From contig NZ_CP113949.1 of assembly GCF_026810445.1 (NCBI RefSeq), positions 806,001-870,000 of the forward strand: a stretch of 64,000 bases of DNA. The letters are read 5' to 3'. The DNA is from Pseudomonas sp. BSw22131 (lineage in GTDB: Bacteria; Pseudomonadota; Gammaproteobacteria; Pseudomonadales; Pseudomonadaceae). This document shows positions 57,562-64,000 of the stretch, in pieces. How positions within the stretch are numbered: position 1 is the first letter of the stretch; the number at the start of each line of letters is the position of its first letter. Made by a program: the position numbers and the translations under genes. The notes below the pieces were generated by a model. The model had not been told where the DNA came from. It worked only from the letters and a program-made list of their open reading frames with translations, and searched no databases.

Positions 57562-58775
57562 TAAGCGGTCTCCATCTTATCCACCTGCACACGGCGCGTT
57601 CCCGTCAGCAGTTGATGCATCAATGCTTTTTTCTCTTGTCTCAAGCAGGCGAGCTTTTTTTGCAGGGTTTCGATTTCGCAGTCAATTGTGGATAGAAATT
57701 GAGCAATTTTTTGCTGCTCTTCTATTCTTGGGAGTGGTATTTCAAGTTGACTTAGATCTTTCAAATAAATTCGCACGCGAACGCTACCGCTGCCTGCGTT
57801 ATTCATATAATCCGTCCAGCGCTCCGATTTTCTGAATTGGTCAAAATACGACCCGAGCAATACGCTCTCGTTGCACCTGAATACAATATAGTCAGGGCTC
57901 ACGAGGCAATTTTCTTCTTTGTTCCAGCGACAAATAGAACCAACGTTTATTCGCATTGGATTGTAAGCAAACCAGCCGTTTTTTACGATTTTATAACGAT
58001 TAATAGACTTGCCAATAGTTCTCTCTCTCATGGGGATCATGCCTTCCGTTTTATTGACGGACATGACATTTTCCAACCCCAAGGTAGAGTCTAAGTTGCG
58101 GAGGCTGGATCCAAGCAAACAACTTGCTACTGGGGCGCTCGTCCACTGATAGGAAAATCCTGGTAGACGTTGTTTTCCGGCTAGTAGCTTGCGCATCAAT
58201 ACTTTTTTCTGTTGCTGACTTGCCTCAAGTAACTGTGTGGAAGTAACGATGGCTTGATCCCAGGCTGACAGGATTTTGGCGATCTTCTTTTGTTCGAGGT
58301 GGGAGGGCACAAGAACTTGAATCGTAGCTAGATCTTTTTGGCCGATGTTCGCCCGAACGACACCTTGCCCTCTTTTGATGGCTTCAGTTCTGAAGTTTTT
58401 TGACTGAAGTACGTAGGCCAAAAAATCGGTTCGTAATATGGGGTTTTTTGGTCTTCCTCTAATAACGAAGCCGCCGAAAGTTACGGTTTGCTCGCCGATA
58501 TATACGGCGGACATTGCGATTTCACTAAAGGTTTCAGAGGTGCGATTAAAAAGTATGTCACCTTTTTTTACTGAGTAGTCTTCCAGCTGTTTTTCGGAAA
58601 CTTTTACTCTGCCTATTATTTCGCTTTCGGTGATTGTGCTGTTGTTTAAGACATCCATCACGTTTATAAATTTTTGACCATGGCCATAGCTAGCCTTGTC
58701 GGTGTTTAGTCCGTTCTTAAACTCAAAAATTTCGCCAAGATGAATGTTTGTCCATTTTTCAGGAACCATAACCAA
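57561..58775 (-). CDS. hsdS: Type I restriction enzyme, specificity subunit
   Basis: 404 residues with two target-recognition domains. The first runs from about 5 to 150 (WTNIHLGEIFEFKNG, KKGDILFNRTSETFSEIAMS), followed by the helical spacer LEQKKIAKILSAWDQAIVTS. The second covers about 205-360, followed by EEQQKIAQFLSTIDCEIETL and LRQEKKALMHQLLTGTRRV. The DNA is visibly more A/T-rich than the flanking genes, typical for exchangeable hsdS. It overlaps hsdM by 17 bp; an alternative start at 58769 is possible. Confidence 0.96.
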   Translation of the reverse strand: MVMVPEKWTNIHLGEIFEFKNGLNTDKASYGHGQKFINVMDVLNNSTITESEIIGRVKVSEKQLEDYSVKKGDILFNRTSETFSEIAMSAVYIGEQTVTFGGFVIRGRPKNPILRTDFLAYVLQSKNFRTEAIKRGQGVVRANIGQKDLATIQVLVPSHLEQKKIAKILSAWDQAIVTSTQLLEASQQQKKVLMRKLLAGKQRLPGFSYQWTSAPVASCLLGSSLRNLDSTLGLENVMSVNKTEGMIPMRERTIGKSINRYKIVKNGWFAYNPMRINVGSICRWNKEENCLVSPDYIVFRCNESVLLGSYFDQFRKSERWTDYMNNAGSGSVRVRIYLKDLSQLEIPLPRIEEQQKIAQFLSTIDCEIETLQKKLACLRQEKKALMHQLLTGTRRVQVDKMETA

Positions 58776-60282
58776 GCTCCTTTAGGTAAGCATCCATCTC
58801 TATCTCTAACTCTGCTAGCTTGGCGTTGAGTTGTGCACGTTCGGCTCGGACAGCCGTGAGATTAATATCGTCTTCCTCTTCGAAAGTATTCACATATCGC
58901 GGAATGTTTAAATTGTAGTCGTTGTCGCTAATTTCTTGCAGGCTGGCGCGGTGGCTGTATTTTTCAGAGTTAATACGGTGACGGTAGGTAATGAGAATAT
59001 TTTGTATATGTTCGTTACTCAGAAAGTTTTGGTTTTTTCCAGACTTGAACTCACGGCTCGCGTCGATGAACAGAACGTTATTATCTGTCTTGGCCTTGTT
59101 GAATATCAGGATGGCGGCGGGAATTCCCGTGCCGTAAAAAAGCTTTTCCGGTAAACCTATTACGGCATCCAGCAGGTTTTCCTCTATCAGTTTCTGACGG
59201 ATTTTCCCTTCTCTGGAGCCACGGAACAGTACGCCATGGGGTACGACTACGGCCATACGCCCCGTCTTGGGCTTCAGTGTTTCAATCATGTGGAGAATAA
59301 AGGCGTAATCGCCTTTGCTTTTTGGTGGTACGCCTCGTTTGAACCGACCGAAATGATCATTCTCGGCGTCCTCGTGGCCCCACGTGTCCAATGAGAAAGG
59401 TGGATTCGCGGTGACAATATCGAATCTAAGCAATTGGCCATTTTGATCAAGCAACTTGGGGTTGCGTAGAGTATCGCCCCACTCGATCTTGTGGTTATCC
59501 TCACCGTGCAGAAACATGTTCATCTTGGCCAGCGACCAAGTGGAACCGATGGCTTCCTGGCCATAGAGTGCGTATTGCTTGCTGCTATGATGCTCTCGAA
59601 TTTTGCGTCCGCATTTCATCAACAGTGAGGCTGATCCACAGGCCGGGTCGCAGATGCTATCGCCAGGTTGTGGATCGAGCAGTTCGGCGATGAGCTCGGA
59701 GACTTCCGGCGGAGTATAAAACTCACCTGCTTTTTGACCACCGCTGGCAGCGAAGTTTTTGATCAGGTATTCGTAGGCGTTACCGATTACATCCAGACTG
59801 CCGACGCGGGACGGTTTGAGGTTGAGTTCGGCGCGGTCAAAGTTCTCCAGTAAGTGGCGCAAAATGGCGTTTTTCTGCTTCTCTTCACCGAGGCGGTCGG
59901 TGTTGAAGGAAATATCTTGGAAAACGCTTTTGCCGACGTCTTTGAGCTTGGTGCCGTTCGCTTCTTCGATGGCGTGTAACGCCAGATCGATACGTTCACC
60001 ATTACCTGGTTCGTGACGCTGGTTATGCAGTGCATAAAAGCTGGCGTCACGCGGTAGGACGAAACGCTCGTTTTTTAGCATTTCCTCAATCAGTTCTGGC
60101 TCGTCGCCATATTCTATTTTGTACGTGTCATAGTGGTCCTGCCAAACATCGCTGATGTACTTGAGAAACAGCATGGTAAGGATGAAGTCTTTATAGGTGT
60201 CCGCGCTGATCGTGCCACGGAATGTGTCGCACGCGGCCCATAGCGCCTTATTGATGTCGTCTTGATTAACTTTGTCGTTCAT
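58759..60282 (-). CDS. hsdM: Type I restriction enzyme, methylase subunit
   Basis: 507 residues. An N-terminal HsdM_N helical domain (LWAACDTFRGTISADTYKDF) precedes an N6-adenine methylase with SAM motif I CDPACGSASLL (about 211-221) and catalytic motif IV TANPPF (291-296). GGQKAGEFYTPPEVSELIAE is typical of type I methylases. It modifies host sites with HsdS and forms the core of the restriction complex. It begins 3 bp after the stop of the half-length S gene. Confidence 0.97.
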   Translation of the reverse strand: MNDKVNQDDINKALWAACDTFRGTISADTYKDFILTMLFLKYISDVWQDHYDTYKIEYGDEPELIEEMLKNERFVLPRDASFYALHNQRHEPGNGERIDLALHAIEEANGTKLKDVGKSVFQDISFNTDRLGEEKQKNAILRHLLENFDRAELNLKPSRVGSLDVIGNAYEYLIKNFAASGGQKAGEFYTPPEVSELIAELLDPQPGDSICDPACGSASLLMKCGRKIREHHSSKQYALYGQEAIGSTWSLAKMNMFLHGEDNHKIEWGDTLRNPKLLDQNGQLLRFDIVTANPPFSLDTWGHEDAENDHFGRFKRGVPPKSKGDYAFILHMIETLKPKTGRMAVVVPHGVLFRGSREGKIRQKLIEENLLDAVIGLPEKLFYGTGIPAAILIFNKAKTDNNVLFIDASREFKSGKNQNFLSNEHIQNILITYRHRINSEKYSHRASLQEISDNDYNLNIPRYVNTFEEEDDINLTAVRAERAQLNAKLAELEIEMDAYLKELGYGS

Positions 60283-60285
60283 GGA

Positions 60286-60858
60286 TCAATCCTTAATAAG
60301 TTGCTGATAAATGCCCTGGAGCATTTGTTCACGATTCATGTGTAGCTGGCTGATAAGTTGATCTTCTTCATCCCAGAGGCGTTGCAATTGAGTCAGCCTG
60401 CCTTGGGTTTCCAGCAAGGGCAGCGGAATGGGCATATTCATCAGCGATGCTTTGCTGATGGCTTGGATGCTGCTGCCGCTGCGTTCAAGGCTTCGCTGGC
60501 TTTGCGGAAGGTTGATCAACCAGCACAGGTATTCCGGTAGTACCCTTGTTGTTTTGGGGCTGACAATAAAGAATTGGCTAGTCGCCACAATCCGCTGTTC
60601 TGCTCTGTAGAGAGCGGCAGTATTCTTATCGCCGCGAGCGATCACTACGATATCGCCTTGCTCGAGTAAGGGAGCCGCTGTGCGGGCCTCCCAAGTAATG
60701 GCAATAAGTGTGGCGGGATCAATCGCTGCTTGTTGACGCAGATCCCTAATCTGCAGGACGCGAACATCTCCAGCCGGGTCATGTTCTAGCGCGCCGCGGA
60801 ATGTGTAACCCGATCGAATATCAGCCAATTCGCTCAATTTGAATAACTGGGTTGGCAT
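60286..60858 (-). CDS. Half-length HsdS-like protein (single recognition domain)
   Basis: 190 residues. One target-recognition domain (FKLSELADIRSGYTFRGALE, LEQGDIVVIARGDKNTAALY, SSIQAISKASLMNMPIPLPL) is followed by one coiled-coil spacer (LQRLWDEEDQLISQLHMNRE). It is complete, with start and stop, and shows no sign of being a truncated full-length gene. It sits upstream of hsdM, while the full two-domain hsdS is downstream. It may dimerise as an alternative specificity subunit, or compete with HsdS for the methylase. Confidence 0.85.
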   Translation of the reverse strand: MPTQLFKLSELADIRSGYTFRGALEHDPAGDVRVLQIRDLRQQAAIDPATLIAITWEARTAAPLLEQGDIVVIARGDKNTAALYRAEQRIVATSQFFIVSPKTTRVLPEYLCWLINLPQSQRSLERSGSSIQAISKASLMNMPIPLPLLETQGRLTQLQRLWDEEDQLISQLHMNREQMLQGIYQQLIKD

Positions 60859-60900
60859 AAGTTAGCTCTGTGTGAAAGCGCCATCCTTGGCGCTAGATGA

Positions 60901-61182
60901 TCAGACTTCGCAGTGCTGGTACTGGTTATGTAGCCATTTGGTCACTTCGACCGACAGTCCATACCATGCAGCGTCTCCCTGAAGACGGGTTACGAGCAAA
61001 CCGTCATCTGCATCCATTGCTATTTTGAGGTTATCCCGTACCTGATCGGCAGTCTGGCTGGTGGCAATGATCCAGGTGGACTCCAGCGGACGGCACCATG
61101 TGCCATAAGCTTTAATCCGGGTTTGCAGAGATTGATAGTCACGCTGCTTACGTAGGTCATAGGTGATTTGATACAATTTCAT
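60901..61182 (-). CDS. Small Cas2/SinR-like protein
   Basis: 93 residues. The strand-helix pattern MKLYQITYDLRKQRDYQSLQ, a middle WCRPLESTWIIAT strand, VRDNLKIAMDADDGLLVTRL and a final AAWYGL segment match the ferredoxin-like fold of Cas2 and of stand-alone SinR-annotated proteins. The Asp after the first strand (TYDL) corresponds to the Cas2 metal position. No CRISPR array, Cas1 or other cas gene is present. It appears to be the first gene of the restriction operon, 42 bp before the half-HsdS gene. Confidence 0.75.
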   Translation of the reverse strand: MKLYQITYDLRKQRDYQSLQTRIKAYGTWCRPLESTWIIATSQTADQVRDNLKIAMDADDGLLVTRLQGDAAWYGLSVEVTKWLHNQYQHCEV

Positions 61183-61218
61183 AGCTTTAGCTCTCCTAAC
61201 GTGTCAGTTATTGCAATC

Positions 61219-61240
61219 GCGGCAGGCTGCAACCTGCCGC
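61219..61240. promoter_or_regulatory. Perfect palindrome upstream of the restriction operon
   Basis: GCGGCAGG-CTGCAA-CCTGCCGC, an 8-bp-arm inverted repeat 37 bp upstream of the Cas2-like start codon. It may be an operator for a controller protein or a leader hairpin. On the plus strand it is followed by a T-rich stretch (CTTTTTTCTC) and could also stop transcription entering the operon from the left-end side of the integrase region. Confidence 0.5.
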
Positions 61241-62014
61241 ACCTCACTTTTTTCTCTGTAGTGTCCGTACTGAGGTGATGGCGATGTGACTATCGCTCCC
61301 TTTCTGCGCTGCGTCAACTTTTTATTACAGTAGATGACCTACTGGTCGAAAGCTGGTTTTTGGATAGGACTCTGGGGTTCCCCTTCCCCTATCAATGCTT
61401 GCGACACCTGTGCAGTTTCCCCACGTCATCCCGCCAAGAATGTTGAGTGTTATCAGGGATCAAGGTCCCTGCGACCTGTGGGGTTGTCCGCTAACGCGGG
61501 ACTGGCGGCTCCTTACGACCGGGAGCATGGGCATCTCATGATCTGGCCTCCTGAACACCGATACCGGTGGGCGGGTGGAGGCTACATTGGCTGACGAGAC
61601 CAACGCCGCGTGATCCTGAGTCGGGTGAAGGCAGTGATGCGATGACCGGTGCGTGCCTGACTGTCAGTCAGGTGCAGTCCATTCCGTGGGCTGCGGCACC
61701 ATCATCTGCATCGCTGTTGCTGGTGACTTCGGTGTTTGTCACGCCGATTGTCACGAGGGGGAAATGCCGCAAAGCCTTGTACGAGTTGGGCTGCAGCAGC
61801 GGTAGGAGCGCCCGTCTCTTTCCGGGAGAAAGAGACGGGCGCAGGTTGGCGCAATGAAATGGCCAAGCGGATGAGTTGCTGCAGCGCAGGGACCCGGCTT
61901 TTAAAGTCGGTAACCAGAGACCTCGTGGTCCTACACCGATATTGGTTTCGCCGCAGTTGCGGGATTGTCGCCTTTGCGCCCCAAGGTCCGACGCATTCAG
62001 CAGTCGCCGCCTCA
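61241..62014. other. Unexplained 0.77-kb region between restriction operon and integrase
   Basis: No reading frame shows a recognised family. The plus-strand frame 61334-61594 (86 codons, ending HLMIWPPEHRYRWAGGGYIG) has a somewhat protein-like composition but no clear ribosome-binding site. Secondary-structure potential is high: CCTGACT-GTC-AGTCAGG near 61650, several GC-rich dyads, and the perfect 15-bp hairpin at 61808-61842. It may be a relic of a larger element, or specify a structured RNA. Confidence 0.4.
61808..61842. repeat. Perfect 15-bp stem hairpin
   Basis: GCGCCCGTCTCTTTC and GAAAGAGACGGGCGC pair completely around the 5-base loop CGGGA. No U-run follows on either strand, so it is not a standard intrinsic terminator. 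It lies about 170 bp past the integrase stop. Confidence 0.8.
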
Positions 62015-63253
62015 TCATTCCCCCGATGTTTCGCGTTGGCTCTCATCCGTGTGTTCAGGTGTAGATGTAGCGTAGATGGCCCACGCGTGCATCAGCTCCC
62101 GTCGCTTATCAAAAAAGTCTGATCGAGAATATGCGCTTTCCGTTTCCCCGCGCTCGTCATGGGCCAGTGCGAGCTCGCAGATATCTCTTGGGAAAGGCGT
62201 CCTTTCACCTGCCCAGTCCCGGAAGGTCGAGCGGAAGCCGTGACGAGTGATGTGCTCATAACCCAGTGTATGTAGCAGATTGCGAATGCCATTAGCGTGC
62301 ATCACGCCGCTTCGGCCGTGGCCGGGGAAAACGTAGGGACTTCTAATATTGATTTTCGGAAGGCCCTTCAGAAGTGAAGCCACCTCTGGGACCAAAGGAA
62401 TCGCGAACGCTTGCCGTGTTTTCATACGCTCATCTGGCAGAGACCATCGACCCGACTCCAAGTCAAATTCATCCCAGCGTGCGAATCGGACCATATGCGA
62501 GCGAGCCCCGGTTAGGATCAGTAACTGAGCTGCGACAGAAACGTGACTGGGATCCTTGCGTAAGTCGTCCATGAGCGTCGGTAGGTCCTGCCATTTCAAT
62601 GCAGGATGATGTTGGCGTTTACGAGCTTTCTTTTCATGCCGGCTGAGCAGGTTTTCGAGATGGCCGCGCCAGCGTGCCGGATTCTCTCCGGTCCTGAGAC
62701 CACGGGCTCTGGCGGCATCCAGGATCTGTTCGATTTGCCCACGCACTTCGTCAGCCGTCCGCGTCTTGGTCGACCAGAGTGGCTGCAGGGCCTTGATCAA
62801 ATGTTTGGTCTCGATCTGATCAGCTGACAGCTTCCCTATTGTAGGGAAGGCATAGAGCTCGAGCTTCCTCAACCAGCCCTTGCGCCATTTCTCCGACCAG
62901 CTTGAGCCATGGGCATCTCGGTAGTCGGTGGCCAATTTCTCGAAGGTTATCAGCTGTGCCTGTTCTCGGCGTTCAGCTTCTCGTTGAGCGGCCTGCTCAG
63001 CCTGTCGTTTTGCTAAGGGGTCTGTGCCGTTGAGTATCTGGGCTTTATTTTCATAGGCGGCTGCGCGGGCTTTTTTCAGGTCGAGCTGAGGGTAGCTCCC
63101 CAGACCCATCTCCCTGCTTTTGCCGTTCAATTGAAAGCGGAGCACTCAGGTTTTTCGTCCTGAGGGTTTCACCAAAAGACGAAGCCCTTGACCGTCTTCG
63201 TACGTCCCAGCCTCAACCAGATTTTTGACTTGATTGGCGGTCAGTTTGCCCAT
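62015..63253 (-). pseudogene. Tyrosine integrase with in-frame stop at codon 36
   Basis: From ATG 63253 the frame reads MGKLTANQVKNLVEAGTYED and continues to SGRKT, then TGA (63148-63146), then VLRFQLNGKSREMGLGSYPQ in the same frame. Relatives have Trp at this place, so TGG to TGA is the simplest explanation. After the stop a GTG follows at once and 376 residues remain open, with the DUF4102 remainder, core-binding domain and catalytic residues: Arg in LTGARSHMVRFARW, H-x-x-R in TRHGFRSTFRDWAGE, and the Tyr in ETESAYSRSDFF. Reinitiation at the GTG would lose the N-terminal 36 residues needed for arm-site binding. Orientation and position next to the right attachment site fit a typical island integrase. 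Confidence 0.88.
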
Positions 63254-63269
63254 TTTTTTCGCCCTCTGT

Positions 63270-63291
63270 TCCCCCACTTGTTCCCCCACTT
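63270..63291. repeat. Right arm-type direct repeat, presumed integrase binding
   Basis: TCCCCCACTTG followed by TTCCCCCACTT, matching 51494-51515 at 21 of 22 positions. It begins 17 bp upstream of the integrase ATG and could also be where the integrase represses its own promoter. Confidence 0.65.
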
Positions 63292-63403
63292 ACGTGTGGA
63301 ACGCCTCGGATCAAAACGGAAGTCACGGGAAAAAAAATAGGCTGAAACCCTTAATCTAGCAAGTCTGTAGCGGTTTTCAGTAGATAAGAATGGCTTTCCA
63401 AAA

Positions 63404-63426
63404 GACATTAAAAAGCCGGCTTGTGG
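63404..63426. repeat. Right attachment site (direct repeat)
   Basis: The 23-bp core identical to 51407-51429. Here it is part of an intact terminator hairpin read on the minus strand, so the chromosomal target was the 3-prime end of a minus-strand transcript. Confidence 0.88.
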
Positions 63427-63433
63427 CCGGCTT
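63409..63433 (-). terminator. Intrinsic terminator overlapping the attachment site
   Basis: On the minus strand AAGCCGGC-CACAA-GCCGGCTT followed by TTT and AATG. It would end the RNA-like segment at 63440-63580 or the S24 gene transcript. Confidence 0.75.
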
Positions 63434-63439
63434 CTCGTG

Positions 63440-63580
63440 GACAGGTTTGGTTAGTTTTTGGCTAACCGCACCCGCCTGCAAAAGTGCGCTCTGCAAAGGA
63501 GCGCTTGTGAGGTAACGAGGCAGGCCCGGGGGCGGTTGCCGCGTCTGTCATCGCTCTGCGGGTAGCGGAGCGGTGATGAA
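63440..63580 (-). ncRNA. Candidate structured small RNA
   Basis: No reading frame fits here, but the segment folds extensively. The plus-strand arms GGCTAACCGCACCCGCCTGC (63460-63479) and GCAGGCCCGGGGGCGGTTGC (63520-63539, plus C) pair over about 18 bp with two small bulges. They enclose an inner GCGCTC/GAGCGC hairpin (63486-63504). A second hairpin lies at 63548-63577 (CATCGCTC with GAGCGGTGATG). GGTTAG/CTAACC (63449-63467) is an alternative pairing that competes with the long arm. Read on the minus strand it ends in an intrinsic terminator that is also an integration target, as is usual for small RNA genes. The family is not recognised. Confidence 0.45.
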
Positions 63581-63658
63581 ACGAAGGCGTGCAGGATACT
63601 GATGTTCGCGGGATCTGCCCAGCTTCAATGGGCTGTCATCTGTCTTTTTCCTTGAAAA

Positions 63659-64000
63659 TCAAGGCAGTGCCGCAGGGTGCCGACGATTGTTAAGCGTGGA
63701 CCACCAGAAAACCCACCCCAGCACCTGAATATGTTGCTCCTGGATTTGCAGGGCGGTGAAGACCTCGTCCGGGTATTCGCCGGCATTGTGGCTGCGCAAT
63801 CGCAAACCGCCACCGGGCAGGCGGTACAGGTACTTCACGCGCAGCATGCCGTCGTGTTCGAGTGCGTAGATTTCGCCGTCGATAATGAGCGTCTTGCCCG
63901 TGTCGATGCCAATCAGCGACCCATCCTGAATTTTGTCGGCCATGCTGCTGCCGGTCATTGCGATGCAAATCGCGTTATGCAACTCGACGTCCATGGCATT
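63659..64000 (-). CDS. S24/LexA-type phage repressor, C-terminal part
   Basis: Open to the window edge; at least 112 residues. The S24 peptidase active site is visible: catalytic Ser in MTGSSMADKIQDGSLIGIDT and Lys in LRVKYLYRLPGGGLRLRSHN. The end reads HIQVLGWVFWW. The DNA-binding domain lies beyond the window. Proteins of this kind (PrtR-like) control prophage or pyocin genes and self-cleave after RecA activation, so a prophage or tailocin locus may lie to the right. Confidence 0.85.
   Translation of the reverse strand, partial: NAMDVELHNAICIAMTGSSMADKIQDGSLIGIDTGKTLIIDGEIYALEHDGMLRVKYLYRLPGGGLRLRSHNAGEYPDEVFTALQIQEQHIQVLGWVFWWSTLNNRRHPAALP

Larger units (their letters stand above)
51407..63426. 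mobile_element. 12-kb integrative island carrying a type I restriction-modification operon
   Basis: Exact 23-bp direct repeats bound the segment (51407-51429 and 63404-63426). A tyrosine integrase gene lies next to the right repeat, and matching arm-type repeats lie inside both ends. The content is a single minus-strand operon of eight genes typical of defence islands. The left flank is the terminator region of WbaP2, the right flank an RNA-like segment and an S24 repressor. No transfer genes are present, so mobility would depend on the integrase, which is interrupted by a stop codon. Confidence 0.85.

Noticed and set aside
60901..61182. CRISPR-Cas locus suggested by the Cas2-like protein
   Set aside because: No Cas1, effector genes or spaced repeats occur anywhere in the window; the protein is best treated as a stand-alone relative.
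61334..61594. 86-codon plus-strand ORF
   Set aside because: No ribosome-binding site or recognised motif and it lies in a palindrome-rich region; described under the unexplained region and not as a gene.
61860..61960. tRNA-like segment with an anticodon-like loop reading TTA (CCGGC-TTTTAAA-GTCGG)
   Set aside because: No D-arm, T-arm or acceptor stem can be formed around it; only the single stem-loop resembles a tRNA.
61183..62014. Retron (msr-msd) in the hairpin-rich region
   Set aside because: The long hairpin is suggestive, but no reverse transcriptase gene is nearby and no priming-guanosine arrangement could be made out.

Overview
The window looks like a chromosome segment of a Pseudomonas, probably of the P. 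fluorescens group. Supporting signs are a cbpA-cbpM pair, a urt/ure nitrogen locus in Pseudomonas order (urtABCDE, then ureD-ureA-GNAT-GNAT-ureB-ureC), several REP/REPIN palindromes with GTAGGAGC-type ends, and the coding style. No rRNA, certain tRNA or CRISPR array was seen. All calls come from reading the sequence; no database search was run.

Layout. (1) 1-583: end of cbpA and all of cbpM. (2) 747-1880: a soluble sensor histidine kinase. (3) 2068-12505, minus strand: urea import (urtABCDE) and urease structural genes (ureDABC, with two GNAT acetyltransferases between ureA and ureB). A sigma-54 type promoter precedes urtA, and four REPINs sit in gene junctions. ureE, ureF and ureG are not in the window. 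(4) 12715-16239: a 1174-residue toxin-like protein whose C-terminus resembles an ADP-ribosyltransferase fold but lacks the expected glutamate. (5) 16566-18978: a copper-handling trio (PCu(A)C chaperone, DUF2946-like protein, PepSY membrane protein). (6) 19434-47633, plus strand: a Wzx/Wzy-type exopolysaccharide locus of about 27 kb, preceded by a secreted GH5 gene. Its leader carries an AlgU-like promoter, an intrinsic terminator and a perfect RfaH ops element. Many functions occur twice: two Wzc-like co-polymerases, two GH5 enzymes, two flippases, two polymerases and two WecG/TagA transferases, and a second WbaP lies just beyond the locus. There is only one outer-membrane barrel and one Wza/GumB-like export protein. 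gmd and fcl imply GDP-L-fucose; a GumK-like enzyme, a pyruvyltransferase and an acyltransferase suggest an acidic, pyruvylated, acylated polymer. (7) 47918-51070: a DUF445 membrane protein and the second WbaP.

(8) 51407-63426: a 12-kb integrated island bounded by exact 23-bp direct repeats, with near-identical 22-bp presumed integrase arm sites just inside each end. It carries a minus-strand operon: Cas2/SinR-like protein, half-length HsdS, HsdM, full HsdS, HAD phosphatase, RhuM, HsdR and a YgjP-like metallopeptidase. This is a type I restriction-modification system with unusual passengers. Its tyrosine integrase has an in-frame TGA at codon 36, so the element may be trapped. About 0.8 kb between the operon and the integrase is unexplained and contains a perfect 15-bp stem hairpin. 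(9) 63427-64000: a highly structured segment ending in the terminator used as the attachment site, probably a small RNA gene on the minus strand, then the end of an S24/LexA-type repressor running out of the window.
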